Origin: Pseudobdellovibrionaceae bacterium | Lineage (GTDB): Bacteria; Bdellovibrionota; Bdellovibrionia; Bdellovibrionales; UBA1609 | Length of the DNA stretch: 41,138 nucleotides | Assembly: GCA_025354795.1 (NCBI GenBank) | Contig: JANXMF010000060.1 | Location: forward strand, 1-41,138 | Reading direction: 5' to 3' | In this document: positions 24,647-32,527 of the stretch, in pieces | Position numbering within the stretch: the first letter of the stretch is position 1 | Layout of the letters: each line of letters begins with the position of its first letter | Notes under the pieces: model-generated | Databases searched by the model: none | Seen by the model: only the letters and a program-made list of their open reading frames with translations | What the model was told of the DNA's origin: nothing | Program-made: the position numbers and the translations under genes

Positions 24647-25051
24647 CTAGCGTTCCCATGGCATGCTGTCCCACGCGACAAATTCTTCAATGGCGCCATC
24701 TATAATACTGTAGCTTTGGCCTCGCGAACTCGTCCTTTTATATTTAACCTTGGCATCCTTGAACAACCGCTCCACTAACTTTTCAACTTTTCCACTTGTG
24801 TCTCCATACTCACCATCTTCGTTGGCCCCTTGTAATAGTTCAGCCACTGCTCTTCCCTTTTTCGTATCCTGAACCGACGCATATTGTAGCATTGACGCCA
24901 CAACAACGGCCAATCGATGCGTCCTACCATGTGGAACAAGTTCTTTGAGCATGGAAGTCCAAGTATCGTACACTTGTTTACCAACAGCATCCTCAATCGA
25001 AACTGACTTGTGATTTTGTTCTTTTAGTGACCTTGCAGGTTCGCGTTCCAA
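24647..25051 (-). CDS. Hypothetical protein, base composition unlike neighbours
   Basis: 134 aa, soluble and mainly helical, with no domain that I recognise. The N-terminal 20 residues are polar, the middle has RLAVVVASMLQYASVQDTKKGRAVAELLQGA, and the C-terminal part (VKYKRTSSRGQSYSIIDGAIEEFVAWD) could be a small winged or beta-hairpin unit. Codons are noticeably A/T-richer than in the flanking genes. The start is a TTG with AGGGGG about 5 nt upstream. It sits beside an IS4-type fragment and is flanked by 180 bp without genes, which suggests acquired DNA. Confidence 0.5.
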   Translation of the reverse strand: MEREPARSLKEQNHKSVSIEDAVGKQVYDTWTSMLKELVPHGRTHRLAVVVASMLQYASVQDTKKGRAVAELLQGANEDGEYGDTSGKVEKLVERLFKDAKVKYKRTSSRGQSYSIIDGAIEEFVAWDSMPWER

Positions 25052-25147
25052 ATATTCCCCCTTAGCGTTTCATCAATGCGAAATACCCCCTCCTAATGTA
25101 GGTTTGAATTCGTCTAAAAATCAAACAACAAAAAGAGGACGCATCGC

Positions 25148-25397
25148 ATGGATAGCGGTACCAATTTTTCGGATCTTCGTCACGCTCAACAAGTTCGTTC
25201 AAAATTGAATTCTATGGAGGGGCTGCCGTTTTCAGACGTACTTTCGTCGGAGACAATAGCCGACGGCATGGCTGAACACAGTGCAGATTGTCGAGAGCGT
25301 GTTTTCACGACTGACGTTGTCCTTTGGACGTTTTTGTCGCAGGTTATCAACAAAGACCAATCCTGCCAGGCTGCGGTTGCGCGAACGATATCGTTTC
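25148..25397 (+). mobile_element. IS4-family transposase, 5' fragment
   Basis: Codons 1-83 of the next gene read like the N-terminus of planctomycete-type IS4-family transposases: GLPFSDVLSSETIADGMAEH, CRERVFTTDVVLWTFLSQV and NKDQSCQAAVARTISF. The DDE catalytic domain that should follow is absent. The element's left end should lie in 25052-25147; I cannot identify terminal inverted repeats. AGAGGA at 25134-25139 is an intact ribosome site from the element. Confidence 0.7.
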
Positions 25398-25915
25398 TTC
25401 TAAGCCATGGGAAACCGCTGGTGCTAGCGGCCGCGGGCCGCGACGGACAATTGTTGTCCACTATGCGCGGTGAGATCATCGGCGATCTCGCGCTGTTGGA
25501 ACGCAAGCTCGAGTGCCCGTGGACATTTTCGGCGGCGCCCACTTTTCCGGTTCTACTGTTGAGCCGGGCGGCGACGCTTTCCTCTCATCGACGCGAGGGA
25601 TTTAATTTGGTTTTGCGTTACTGGTTTCTCCGTTTGGCCGTCACACACGGCGTCCGCTTCGTCATTGGCACTTTTGTGGCCGGCTCCGCGCGCGAACGCA
25701 CTTTGAGGGCGATGGGCTATGATTTTTTTGTCAACACTTTGGGCTGGCAGCAATCGACTTATCGCTCACTGGCCCCGGTCACGGTGGCCGTCCTGGATAT
25801 GCAAAGAAACGGTGAGCGCGCACTTGCATATTGTTTGCAACATGCGGGTGAGGGAATCGCCCGTTTTTCCTATGAGGGCGGCTTTCCAGAACTTAAATAT
25901 GTGAGGGATTTATGA
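25148..25915 (+). CDS. Chimera: transposase N-terminus fused to a GNAT-like acyltransferase domain
   Basis: 255 aa. Residues 1-83 are an IS4-type transposase start. From about residue 88 the text changes to a GNAT/acyl-homoserine-lactone-synthase-like fold: KPLVLAAAGRDGQLLSTMRGE (first strands), FPVLLLSRAATLSSHRREGFNLVL (the central strand and acyl-CoA loop) and TLRAMGYDFF (the GF-type end motif). This resembles N-acyl amino acid synthases of the FeeM kind; that assignment is by eye. No start codon exists close to the junction, so any product probably uses the transposase start. The ATG of a methyltransferase overlaps the stop (ATGA). Either a recent fusion that hijacked an IS promoter, or a 5'-truncated gene that survives by chance. 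Confidence 0.6.
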   Translation: MDSGTNFSDLRHAQQVRSKLNSMEGLPFSDVLSSETIADGMAEHSADCRERVFTTDVVLWTFLSQVINKDQSCQAAVARTISFLLSHGKPLVLAAAGRDGQLLSTMRGEIIGDLALLERKLECPWTFSAAPTFPVLLLSRAATLSSHRREGFNLVLRYWFLRLAVTHGVRFVIGTFVAGSARERTLRAMGYDFFVNTLGWQQSTYRSLAPVTVAVLDMQRNGERALAYCLQHAGEGIARFSYEGGFPELKYVRDL

Positions 25916-26718
25916 GTCAAACTGGCTCTTATCAATTCGAAAAGTTAGAGAGCCGCCACATTGAAAGTGAATATCTCGCCGAACGGGCCGGCCTACGTCT
26001 TGAGGGATTTGTGGATCTCCTCAAGCGCCACCGGTTTCCCGAGCAAGGCACTGTTCTGGAAGTCGGCACTGGCCACGGCATTCGCGCACGCTTAATCGCC
26101 GACAGTTTCCCGCGAGTGGAGGTGACGGCGATCGACCGCAGTCCTGAACTGCTGGCGCTGGCTAGACACGGTCGGCGGCGGAATCTCGGTTTTCTCGAGG
26201 CCGACCTTTATGACTTACCGTTTGCCGACAATTCCTTCGATTTTGTTTATGCGCGATTGGTGTTTATGCATCTCAGTGATCCCTTGCGGGCGCTACTGAG
26301 TTTAAAACGCGTGCTGCGTCCCGGAGGCCGAATCCTGATCGAAGACGCGGACCGCGACTGCATGTTCTTTGAACCGCGGCCTGTGACTTTCGTCGCGTTC
26401 TGGTGTCAAGTGCAAGAGGGTCAGCGGCGATTGGGCGGAGATCCAAATGTCGGTCGCAAACTGGCGCCTTTTTTGAAACAGCTTGGATTGAGCCAGATCA
26501 ACGTCGAAGTGCAAAACATTCTTGGCGGTGCGGAGGAGATTGCCATGTTGGCCCGAACGCTAATGCCGAGTCTGAACACCTATCTCGAGCCTGAAGCGCG
26601 GGCCTCCGGAGAAGTGGCCATCGCCGATCTCCAAGCGTTGGCCAGCGATCCGCGCGCCACTTTTTACCATTTTTGGTTTGCGGTGAGCGGGGCCAAGCCC
26701 GACTCGACATTGGGCTGA
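25912..26718 (+). CDS. Class I SAM-dependent methyltransferase, UbiE-like
   Basis: 268 aa. Motif I is VLEVGTGHGIRARLIA (about 49-64), followed by AIDRSPELL (acidic loop), EADLYDLPFADNSFDFVYARLVFMHLSD (motifs II/III) and LKRVLRPGGRILIEDAD. This is the Methyltransf_11 type used on small molecules. Overlap with the acyltransferase-like gene (ATGA) points to a shared pathway, perhaps modification of an acylated small molecule; that is inference. The C-terminal 100 residues have no recognisable substrate motif. The base composition matches the core genome, unlike the transposase fragment. Confidence 0.82.
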   Translation: MSQTGSYQFEKLESRHIESEYLAERAGLRLEGFVDLLKRHRFPEQGTVLEVGTGHGIRARLIADSFPRVEVTAIDRSPELLALARHGRRRNLGFLEADLYDLPFADNSFDFVYARLVFMHLSDPLRALLSLKRVLRPGGRILIEDADRDCMFFEPRPVTFVAFWCQVQEGQRRLGGDPNVGRKLAPFLKQLGLSQINVEVQNILGGAEEIAMLARTLMPSLNTYLEPEARASGEVAIADLQALASDPRATFYHFWFAVSGAKPDSTLG

Positions 26719-26755
26719 GGCTTGCGCCCTGTGAGTGAATTGGTGATCATAAGGG

Positions 26756-28324
26756 ATGCGCGTTCTCGGAAATATTTATGCCGTGGCGTTGATCTTCGCG
26801 GCGGTAACAATGGCCATCTATGGCGTCGCGCTTAATAACGATTTCGTGCTCGACGATGAATTGCAGATCGTCAACAACGAGGTCATTCGTTCGCCTAGTA
26901 ACATCGGTATTTTCTTTTCCGCCTCCACCTTCAATCAAGAGAGTCCCCACGCCATGGGGGGAATCTATTTTAAACCGCTCATGTCGTTGGCCTACTCGAT
27001 TTTGTGGTGGCTTAGCCCCGAACAAACCTTGCAATTCCACTTGTGGCAATTGTTGCTGATTGCCGCGAACGCGCTTTTGATATTTTTGCTTTTCCGTAAA
27101 TTGCTGTCGGAGAGCACGGCTTTTGTCTGCGCGGTGATTTTCTTAGTGCATCCGCTGCACACCGAGACGGCGGTTTACATCGCGGACCTGCAGGACGTGA
27201 TGTTCAGTTTCTTTGGGCTGCTGGCACTTAATTTTCTAGCGCGCTGGAAGACCATGGGCTTTCGGCAAGTGGTCGTGCTGTTTTTACTTTTAACCGGCTC
27301 ATTGCTTTCGAAGGAAAGCGGAATTCTCTATTTGGCGACCGCCGTCGCCTATGTGGCGCTGTTTCGACGTGAGTTAATGAAGTCAGCCCTCGCGGCGGGT
27401 GGCGCGACTTTGGCGTTTTACCTTTGGTTGCGGTTGGGAGTGGCGCATCTGAACCAATTGACTTATGCGATGAACAAAATCGGCGCGGCGCCTTTGTCCG
27501 TCCGTTTATTGACCGCGCCTTTGACATTAGCGCTCTATATTGGAAAATTTATTTATCCAGCAAATCTGAGTAGCACTCAGGATTGGATCGTCGAGACGCC
27601 CTCATTCGTCGAATTTTGGTTTCCGCTGGCGCTAATGCTTGGCATTCTTGGCGCCGCGGGCTCTCTTTCCTGGCGCCGCGGAAGCAAATTTACTTTTTTC
27701 ACGCTGTGGGTAGTGATGGGATTAGGCCTACATTCCCATATCGTGGTGCCGCTCGACGGCACCTTTGCCGATCGCTGGTTTTACTTTCCCTGCGTTGGTT
27801 TGCTCGGCTTGCTGGCGCTAGCGTATGAAGAGTGGCTGCTGCCGAGACACCGATCACTGGCCGCGGGCGTGGCGGGGGTGCTAGTGGTCGCATTTGCGCT
27901 GCGAAGTTTCGTGCGTGCTCAGGATTGGAAAGATCAGCTCACGCTCTGCACTCACGATCTGCAAATTTCGCCTGACGCCTATGATCTGCACAATTGCGTC
28001 GGTGTAGAACTTTTCCGCCGCGGTCAGGTGCGCGAGGCCAAGGCGGAGTTTGAGCGCTCGACCGAACTCAAGCCCCAATGGGATGTGAATTGGAATAATC
28101 TTGGCGCTGCCTACAATCATTTGGGGGATATTGAACGCGCCAAGCAGAACTACTTGCAGGCTATTCAAAATGGGCCGTATTTCATGGCGTACCACAATTA
28201 TGCGAGTCTATTGGCGGCCGAGGGTCATACTCGGGAGGCTCGCACTTTTATTGAGGAAAAGGCATTGCCACGTTTTCCCGCGAGTGCGGCGTTGATCCAG
28301 CTTTATCAGAGCCTTCCGCCCTAA
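26756..28324 (+). CDS. Membrane glycosyltransferase-like protein with C-terminal TPRs
   Basis: 522 aa. About ten membrane helices (residues 8-390) are followed by a soluble TPR domain (about 400-520). The first loop carries NNDFVLDDELQIVNNEVI, the acidic pair expected in GT-C enzymes, and the overall order (GT-C membrane part plus TPR) is that of TMTC/DUF1736-like O-mannosyltransferases, which use a polyprenyl-phosphate sugar. WYFPCVGLLGLLALAYEEW is family-like. TPR units: CVGVELFRRGQVREAKAEFERSTELKP, NLGAAYNHLGDIERAKQNYLQAI and YASLLAAEGHTREARTFIEEK. The start at 26756 has AAGGG directly abutting, so spacing is poor; a slightly later start is possible. Confidence 0.72.
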   Translation: MRVLGNIYAVALIFAAVTMAIYGVALNNDFVLDDELQIVNNEVIRSPSNIGIFFSASTFNQESPHAMGGIYFKPLMSLAYSILWWLSPEQTLQFHLWQLLLIAANALLIFLLFRKLLSESTAFVCAVIFLVHPLHTETAVYIADLQDVMFSFFGLLALNFLARWKTMGFRQVVVLFLLLTGSLLSKESGILYLATAVAYVALFRRELMKSALAAGGATLAFYLWLRLGVAHLNQLTYAMNKIGAAPLSVRLLTAPLTLALYIGKFIYPANLSSTQDWIVETPSFVEFWFPLALMLGILGAAGSLSWRRGSKFTFFTLWVVMGLGLHSHIVVPLDGTFADRWFYFPCVGLLGLLALAYEEWLLPRHRSLAAGVAGVLVVAFALRSFVRAQDWKDQLTLCTHDLQISPDAYDLHNCVGVELFRRGQVREAKAEFERSTELKPQWDVNWNNLGAAYNHLGDIERAKQNYLQAIQNGPYFMAYHNYASLLAAEGHTREARTFIEEKALPRFPASAALIQLYQSLPP

Positions 28325-28398
28325 GGCACCGTCCATAAAATATATAACGATGTAATTCCAACCCACTCGCGGTAAAGAATTGCGGCCTTTCCCCCCGT

Positions 28399-29703
28399 AT
28401 GGTAAGCCATCTCCTCGTCGAGGAGCTTAATCCCCATCGCAAAGAAGTGCGCATTGAATTGATCCCGGAAAAGATGGCGCTGTTGCAGCTCTTCCCACGC
28501 GACGTCGCGTCCGCACTTTTGCCGCAGCTCACGGCTTACAATGGCGGCAGTTTTACCGAGGGTCTTAATAAACTTACCAATGAAATGCCGCCGATGGTGC
28601 GCACCGCCCTCAACCAATGCCCGCACTATGAAGACGAGCGGGGTGCCGAGTTTGATATTGTTCGCCACGCCGCGGGCAGGTGGCAATATCAAGCGCATGG
28701 CCGAGGAGCTTCTAGCGATAGTTACCGGGCTGCGACCCTCGTGGTCCCGGATCGGGCAGGCCTTAGCGCCGCGAATTCGGATCGCAGTCAAAATCAGTTT
28801 CAAACTGAAAATGTTTATCTGAAGGCCGAGGAAAGAGCCGCGCGGGCTTTATTTGATCTAGTTGAAAAAATCCAAAGTGCTGAAGTTTATCACCGCAGTG
28901 AACAGAGTGTTCCTCATTTTCTGGAGATCGCGCAGGCCCGTTTTGCGAAAAGTCTGTTGTCGCGCGAAGACGCCGACCGCCTGGTGCTCGATGCCGCCAA
29001 CGCCGAAGCCCGCTGGACCGACGCTGAAATTTAGGTGAACGATGCGCGTGCCACAGTGCAAGCACTGCTGGGCCATGCGTAAATTCGCGCCGAGTGGCCG
29101 TGGGAAAAGAAGTTCAATCTGGAGCAAATGCATACCCTCCTTAACGCCGAGGCCGGGCGGGCGGCGCTGGAAAACCGTCCTGATCTGCTGGCCGCGCGCG
29201 ACGCCCAGGCTAGTGAGTCCGCACGTAGCCGTTCACTCCTCCGCACCATGTTGCCCAGTCTCGATCTCAGCTATTCCGTGGGTGACACCTATTTTTCCCA
29301 TGAGAAGGTATCGGGTTGGTCGAGCTTGGCCACGTTGACGGTTCCTTTGTGGAGTGGTTTACGTGACTACTCGGCCTATAAGGTCCAAGTGCAGTCGAGC
29401 TTTGCCGCCGAGTTTCGCGTGCAGCAGTTGCAAAGGGAAATCTTGGGAAGCGTAAGTGCCAGTCAAGCGAACTTCCGCTTGAGTGTGCAACAATATGAGT
29501 CTCGCTTGCGCAATTTGAGTATGGCCCATCGCCTGCTGGATCAAGATGCCGCTCGCTTCAAAATCGGGCGTGCTAGTGCCGACGATCTCAATCTTGATCT
29601 GACGCGCGTAACGGACGCTGAGATCCTCACCATTCAAGGCAAGCGCCAAGCGCACACTGCGTATCTCAAGTTGCTACACGTCATGGGCAAGAGCGCGCTC
29701 TAG
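28399..29703 (+). pseudogene. Degenerate efflux region: RND-like piece and TolC-family outer-membrane channel with two in-frame stops
   Basis: One frame runs from 28399 to the TAG at 29701, interrupted only by TAG at 29032-29034 and TAA at 29080-29082. From about 28800 to the end it reads as the TolC family: EIAQARFAKSLLSREDADRL before the stops and VNDARATVQALLGHA between them, then ENRPDLLAARDAQASESARS and a channel half ending in YLKLLHVMGKSAL. The N-terminal part of TolC and its signal peptide are missing. The first 60 residues instead resemble an RND permease periplasmic segment (KEVRIELIPEKMALLQLFPRDVASAL). A second open piece, 29128-29703, is the TolC C-terminal half. Best read as a decayed RND-TolC operon with an internal deletion. 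Confidence 0.7.
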
Positions 29704-29765
29704 TTGACCCGTGCCCAGCGCTTGTTTAAGATAGTCAAAATTCTAAAGCAGGAGAGACTTCCATT

Positions 29766-30101
29766 ATGACCAAAACATTATTAGCTTCCATTTTGTTCGC
29801 ATCTTCGCTCAGCTTTGCGCAGGTTCCCGGCGGCGCTCCGCCTAAAATGCCCGATGCCGGTACGGACGCGGCACAAGGGTTGAACAAGGGCAAAGCCTTG
29901 GCACACGAGGCAGAGCAAAAGGCTGTCGTTCATATCAACTCGGCGAGCCCCGAAGAGCTGGCCAAATTGCCCGGCATTGGTCCTGCAAAGGCTAAGGCCA
30001 TTGTCGCTGCCCGACCGTTTAAGTCGATCGAAGATTTGAAAAACGTCAAAGGCATCAAAGAAGGCGTGTTCAATAAGATTAAAGGCATGGTCGCGCTTTA
30101 A
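29766..30101 (+). CDS. ComEA-like helix-hairpin-helix protein
   Basis: 111 aa with a Sec signal peptide (MTKTLLASILFASSLSFA, cleaved about 18). After a low-complexity linker, residues 53-110 form a ComEA-type double HhH domain: VVHINSASPEELAKLPGIGPAKAKAIVAARPFKSIEDLKNVKGIKEGVFNKIKGMVAL. ComEA proteins bind double-stranded DNA in the periplasm during natural uptake, but the family is also common in bacteria without other competence genes nearby, as here. AGGAGAG lies 10-12 nt before the ATG. An imperfect terminator-like hairpin follows. Confidence 0.88.
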   Translation: MTKTLLASILFASSLSFAQVPGGAPPKMPDAGTDAAQGLNKGKALAHEAEQKAVVHINSASPEELAKLPGIGPAKAKAIVAARPFKSIEDLKNVKGIKEGVFNKIKGMVAL

Positions 30102-30112
30102 TAGTTAAAGAT

Positions 30113-30133
30113 AAGCGCGCCTAAAGGGCGCTT
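30113..30133 (+). terminator. Hairpin after the HhH gene
   Basis: AAGCGC (30113-30118) pairs with GCGCTT (30128-30133); inside, CC and GG extend the stem across a bulged G to a TAAA loop. The tail is CCTATAG, not a T-run, so it is at best a weak intrinsic terminator. Confidence 0.4.
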
Positions 30134-30162
30134 CCTATAGCATTGCAAAAGCATTTTGCCTG

Positions 30163-30194
30163 GCGCCTTTGCGAGAATTGAAGCGTAAAGGCGC
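30163..30194. repeat. Imperfect inverted repeat in the gap
   Basis: GCGCCTTTGCG (30163-30173) and CGTAAAGGCGC (30184-30194) pair at 10 of 11 positions with a 10-nt loop. It lies 30 bp after the first hairpin and shares the same GGCGC element. Confidence 0.4.
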
Positions 30195-30582
30195 GGTAAG
30201 AAAAACTCTAACGGCGTGCGCCTGCTGGACCAAAAACTCCGTCGGCGTCAAGCATCGAACGACTCGATTGGCTCGGGATTTTAGGTATATTTCGTTTTGA
30301 TGCAATTCCATAGGGGGCAATAACATCATCATTGCATCCTAAAGCCTCCGCCGTATGATCGCCTTGGCAACTCTCAACACTGTGGCGGCGACAATGCAGG
30401 GAAGAGGTTCTTCAGCGGCGGTTTGACCCCCATTGCCCTTTTGTGCGCTTCTTTCATCAGCACTTCGACATGTTTTTATCTTTTGGACGCCTCTATATAA
30501 GAGGCCGACACCACTGGAATGTTGCTTCCGAAGCAAATCATTTAACAGACATTTGGCACTTATAAGGCGGGTCGCCCTTGAC

Positions 30583-30617
30583 CATATGTCTAAAATGGCG
30601 GACAATTTAGACATATG
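30583..30617. promoter_or_regulatory. Perfect 12-bp inverted repeat spanning the ATPase start codon
   Basis: CATATGTCTAAA (30583-30594) and TTTAGACATATG (30606-30617) are exact inverses with an 11-bp spacer ATGGCGGACAA. The right arm ends on the ATG start codon (30615-30617) of the ATPase gene. The geometry fits a dimeric repressor operator or an RNA hairpin that hides the start codon. No ribosome site is visible outside it. Confidence 0.6.
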
Positions 30618-31778
30618 ATACATAGGAATATTAAACTTCCGGAATCACAGAGCTTTTTTCTGTTTGGACCACGCGGAAGTGGCAAATCTACCCTTCTAAA
30701 ACAGCATTTTCAGCACAAGAAGGTCCTATGGCTCGATCTTCTCAATCAGCGAACGGAATTTGAACTTTCACAGGACCCAGACCGCCTGCTGGATTTGTGG
30801 AAGAAGAACCGAGCTCCATGGATCGTGGTCGATGAGGTCCAGAAGATCCCACGGTTACTGGATGTGGCTCATCGCGGAATTGAAGAGCACCGGATCCGCT
30901 TCGCGTTGACCGGTTCAAGCGCTAGAAAATTGAGACGGGGCGGCGCCAATCTTCTCGCTGGACGCGCGGTCGAGCGGCAACTGCACCCGTTTTCGGCAAT
31001 GGAGTTAAAAAACGAGTTTGATCTTGAAAAAGCTCTGGCATTTGGTTTGTTGCCAAAGCTGTGGAGTGAGGACAAGCTCAGCGGTAGTGACGCGACCGAT
31101 TTTCTCTATGCCTATGTTCAGACTTACCTCAAGGAAGAAGTCGCAGCGGAGCAATTGGTACGTAATCTTGATCCTTTCCGCCGTTTTTTGGTGAGTGCCG
31201 CACAATCCAATTCAACTATTGTCAATCGTTCCAAAATTGAACGAGACGCGGGTGTCTCCAGCCGTCAGGTTTCCAGACACTTCGAGATACTGATCGACAC
31301 ACTGATTGGATTTTACCTCGAGCCCTTCCACCTTTCCGTACGAAAACGCCAAACCGCAAAAAGTAAATTCTATTTTTTTGATACTGGAGTTGTGCGCGCG
31401 CTACAAAATTTAGCGGGAGAGACTCTGTCCACTGGGTCCTATGAGTTTGGCAATCTCTTTAAGACATTTCTCATCAACGAGTTTGTCAAACTTCGCGCGG
31501 CACTGAACTTAAAATGGAACTTCAGCTACTTGCGCACGAAAGACGACGTCGAAATTGATTTGATCATAGAAAAGCCTCGAGGCAAGCCAGTGTTGATTGG
31601 GATCAAATCCGCGGCTAAGGTGGGACCCGATGATTTGCAATCCCTCCTTCACATCAAGGAAGATCTGGATCATTCCGCAACTTATTTACTATCCAACTCC
31701 AAGGTTGGGGCAGAGATTGAAAACGTCCGCTGTTTACATTGGCGCAGTGGCCTCAGAGAGATCTTCGCCTTGGATTAA
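30615..31778 (+). CDS. AAA-type ATPase with DUF4143 domain
   Basis: 387 aa, AAA_14 plus DUF4143. Walker A is FFLFGPRGSGKSTLLKQ (about 15-31), Walker B PWIVVDEVQKIP, then the arginine-rich sensor ALTGSSARKLRRGGANLLAGRA. The DUF4143 part carries a PD-(D/E)XK-like nuclease core; here the motif reads VEIDLIIEKPRGKPVLIGIKSA, with glycine where the catalytic acid of the [EQ]xK step is expected, so nuclease activity may be lost. This abundant family is poorly understood and often lies in accessory DNA. Codons are A/T-richer than the flanking genes. The start codon is inside a perfect inverted repeat, and a terminator follows directly, making a self-contained unit. The 3' end overlaps the convergent PHP gene by 4 bp. 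Confidence 0.87.
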   Translation: MIHRNIKLPESQSFFLFGPRGSGKSTLLKQHFQHKKVLWLDLLNQRTEFELSQDPDRLLDLWKKNRAPWIVVDEVQKIPRLLDVAHRGIEEHRIRFALTGSSARKLRRGGANLLAGRAVERQLHPFSAMELKNEFDLEKALAFGLLPKLWSEDKLSGSDATDFLYAYVQTYLKEEVAAEQLVRNLDPFRRFLVSAAQSNSTIVNRSKIERDAGVSSRQVSRHFEILIDTLIGFYLEPFHLSVRKRQTAKSKFYFFDTGVVRALQNLAGETLSTGSYEFGNLFKTFLINEFVKLRAALNLKWNFSYLRTKDDVEIDLIIEKPRGKPVLIGIKSAAKVGPDDLQSLLHIKEDLDHSATYLLSNSKVGAEIENVRCLHWRSGLREIFALD

Positions 31779-32494
31779 TGGCAACTCTTTGCCATTTTCC
31801 GAAAAGGAACCTGGAACTTTTTAAACTCGACCTGCTGCCGGCGAATGGCCGCAAGTATGGCTTGGGGATGGCGACGACACTGGAGCTGAGTCTTCCACGA
31901 GTTGATTTGTTCAGTTCGGTGCAGATCGCTCGAAGCCAAAAGCGGAAGCCCGCTATGCAGGACCTCCTCGGAAAAAACCGGACCACTAGCGACTTCCCAT
32001 GCGTCGAATTCACCCGCCCACTCGTCGCGGCGACTCCACAGGTGATAGGTCTGCGGTTCGAGCGCGCCAGTGTGGACGGGGTGAGCGGCGACGGCCAGGC
32101 CACCCAGTGCGCGAATTTGTCTGGCGATGGCCAGCGGTTCTTGGTCGGCCGACACGAACTGTTCAAGACCCAAGGCCAAGATGTGAGCCGAGCGATGATT
32201 GAATATCGAATTCTTAGTCACCTCAAAGCCAGGAATGACCACCATGTTGTACATTTTCAATGCCCGTTCGGCTTGTTCTTGAATCTGCTCAATGTAAATA
32301 GGAAATGTTTTCTCCGTAAGAGTGCGGTTCATCCAGCGTGCCGAGCGGCCCAGAAAAGTTTCGCTCTCGCACAGATGATCGGTGATGGCGATGGCGCCAA
32401 ACCCGAGACCGCCGTAAAGATCGATCACTTCGGCGATGGACAACTGACCATCGCTGAAATTCGAGTGAATGTGGAAATCGCCGAGCCAAGCCAT
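31775..32494 (-). CDS. PHP-domain metal-dependent phosphoesterase
   Basis: 239 aa from the second of two adjacent ATGs. All PHP motifs are present: FHIHSNFSDG (residues 7-16, metal histidines), AIAITDH, HILALGL, AVAAHPVH and LLASSDLH. PHP proteins are trinuclear metal phosphoesterases; stand-alone versions act on nucleotides, RNA ends or small phosphate esters, and the substrate here is not evident. The last residues (FRKMAKSCH) overlap the terminator and 3' end of the ATPase gene, which looks as if that unit was placed directly against this gene. Confidence 0.85.
   Translation of the reverse strand: MAWLGDFHIHSNFSDGQLSIAEVIDLYGGLGFGAIAITDHLCESETFLGRSARWMNRTLTEKTFPIYIEQIQEQAERALKMYNMVVIPGFEVTKNSIFNHRSAHILALGLEQFVSADQEPLAIARQIRALGGLAVAAHPVHTGALEPQTYHLWSRRDEWAGEFDAWEVASGPVFSEEVLHSGLPLLASSDLHRTEQINSWKTQLQCRRHPQAILAAIRRQQVEFKKFQVPFRKMAKSCH
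31777..31800 (+). terminator. Intrinsic terminator of the ATPase gene
   Basis: AATGGCAA/TTGCCATT, an 8-bp stem (31777-31784 and 31789-31796) with loop CTCT, is followed by TTCC. It begins inside the TAA of the ATPase gene and lies in the 3' end of the convergent PHP gene. Confidence 0.6.
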
Positions 32495-32527
32495 CAAGGA
32501 TAGGATACCACCGCACGGTTTTTAAGC

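Larger units (their letters stand above)
30102..30614. other. 513-bp gap with hairpins and no supported gene
   Basis: Between the HhH gene and the ATPase gene I find a terminator-like hairpin (30113-30133), a second inverted repeat (30163-30194), and the left arm of the ATPase operator repeat at the far right. Short ORFs on both strands have no recognisable family and no good ribosome sites. One minus frame (30135-30332) is open but has no family resemblance. It could be the scar of a deleted gene. Confidence 0.4.

Noticed and set aside
28321-28803. 160-aa minus-strand ORF opposite the efflux remnant
   Set aside because: It has no family signature, while the plus strand reads as RND/TolC-like protein; best seen as a shadow of the decayed efflux genes.
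30135-30332. 65-aa minus-strand ORF in the gap before the ATPase gene
   Set aside because: The translation resembles no transposase or other family I know, and it spans an inverted repeat; kept only as part of the gap description.
31739-32503. 254-aa plus-strand ORF opposite the PHP gene
   Set aside because: The minus strand holds all PHP metal-binding motifs; the plus frame is its shadow.
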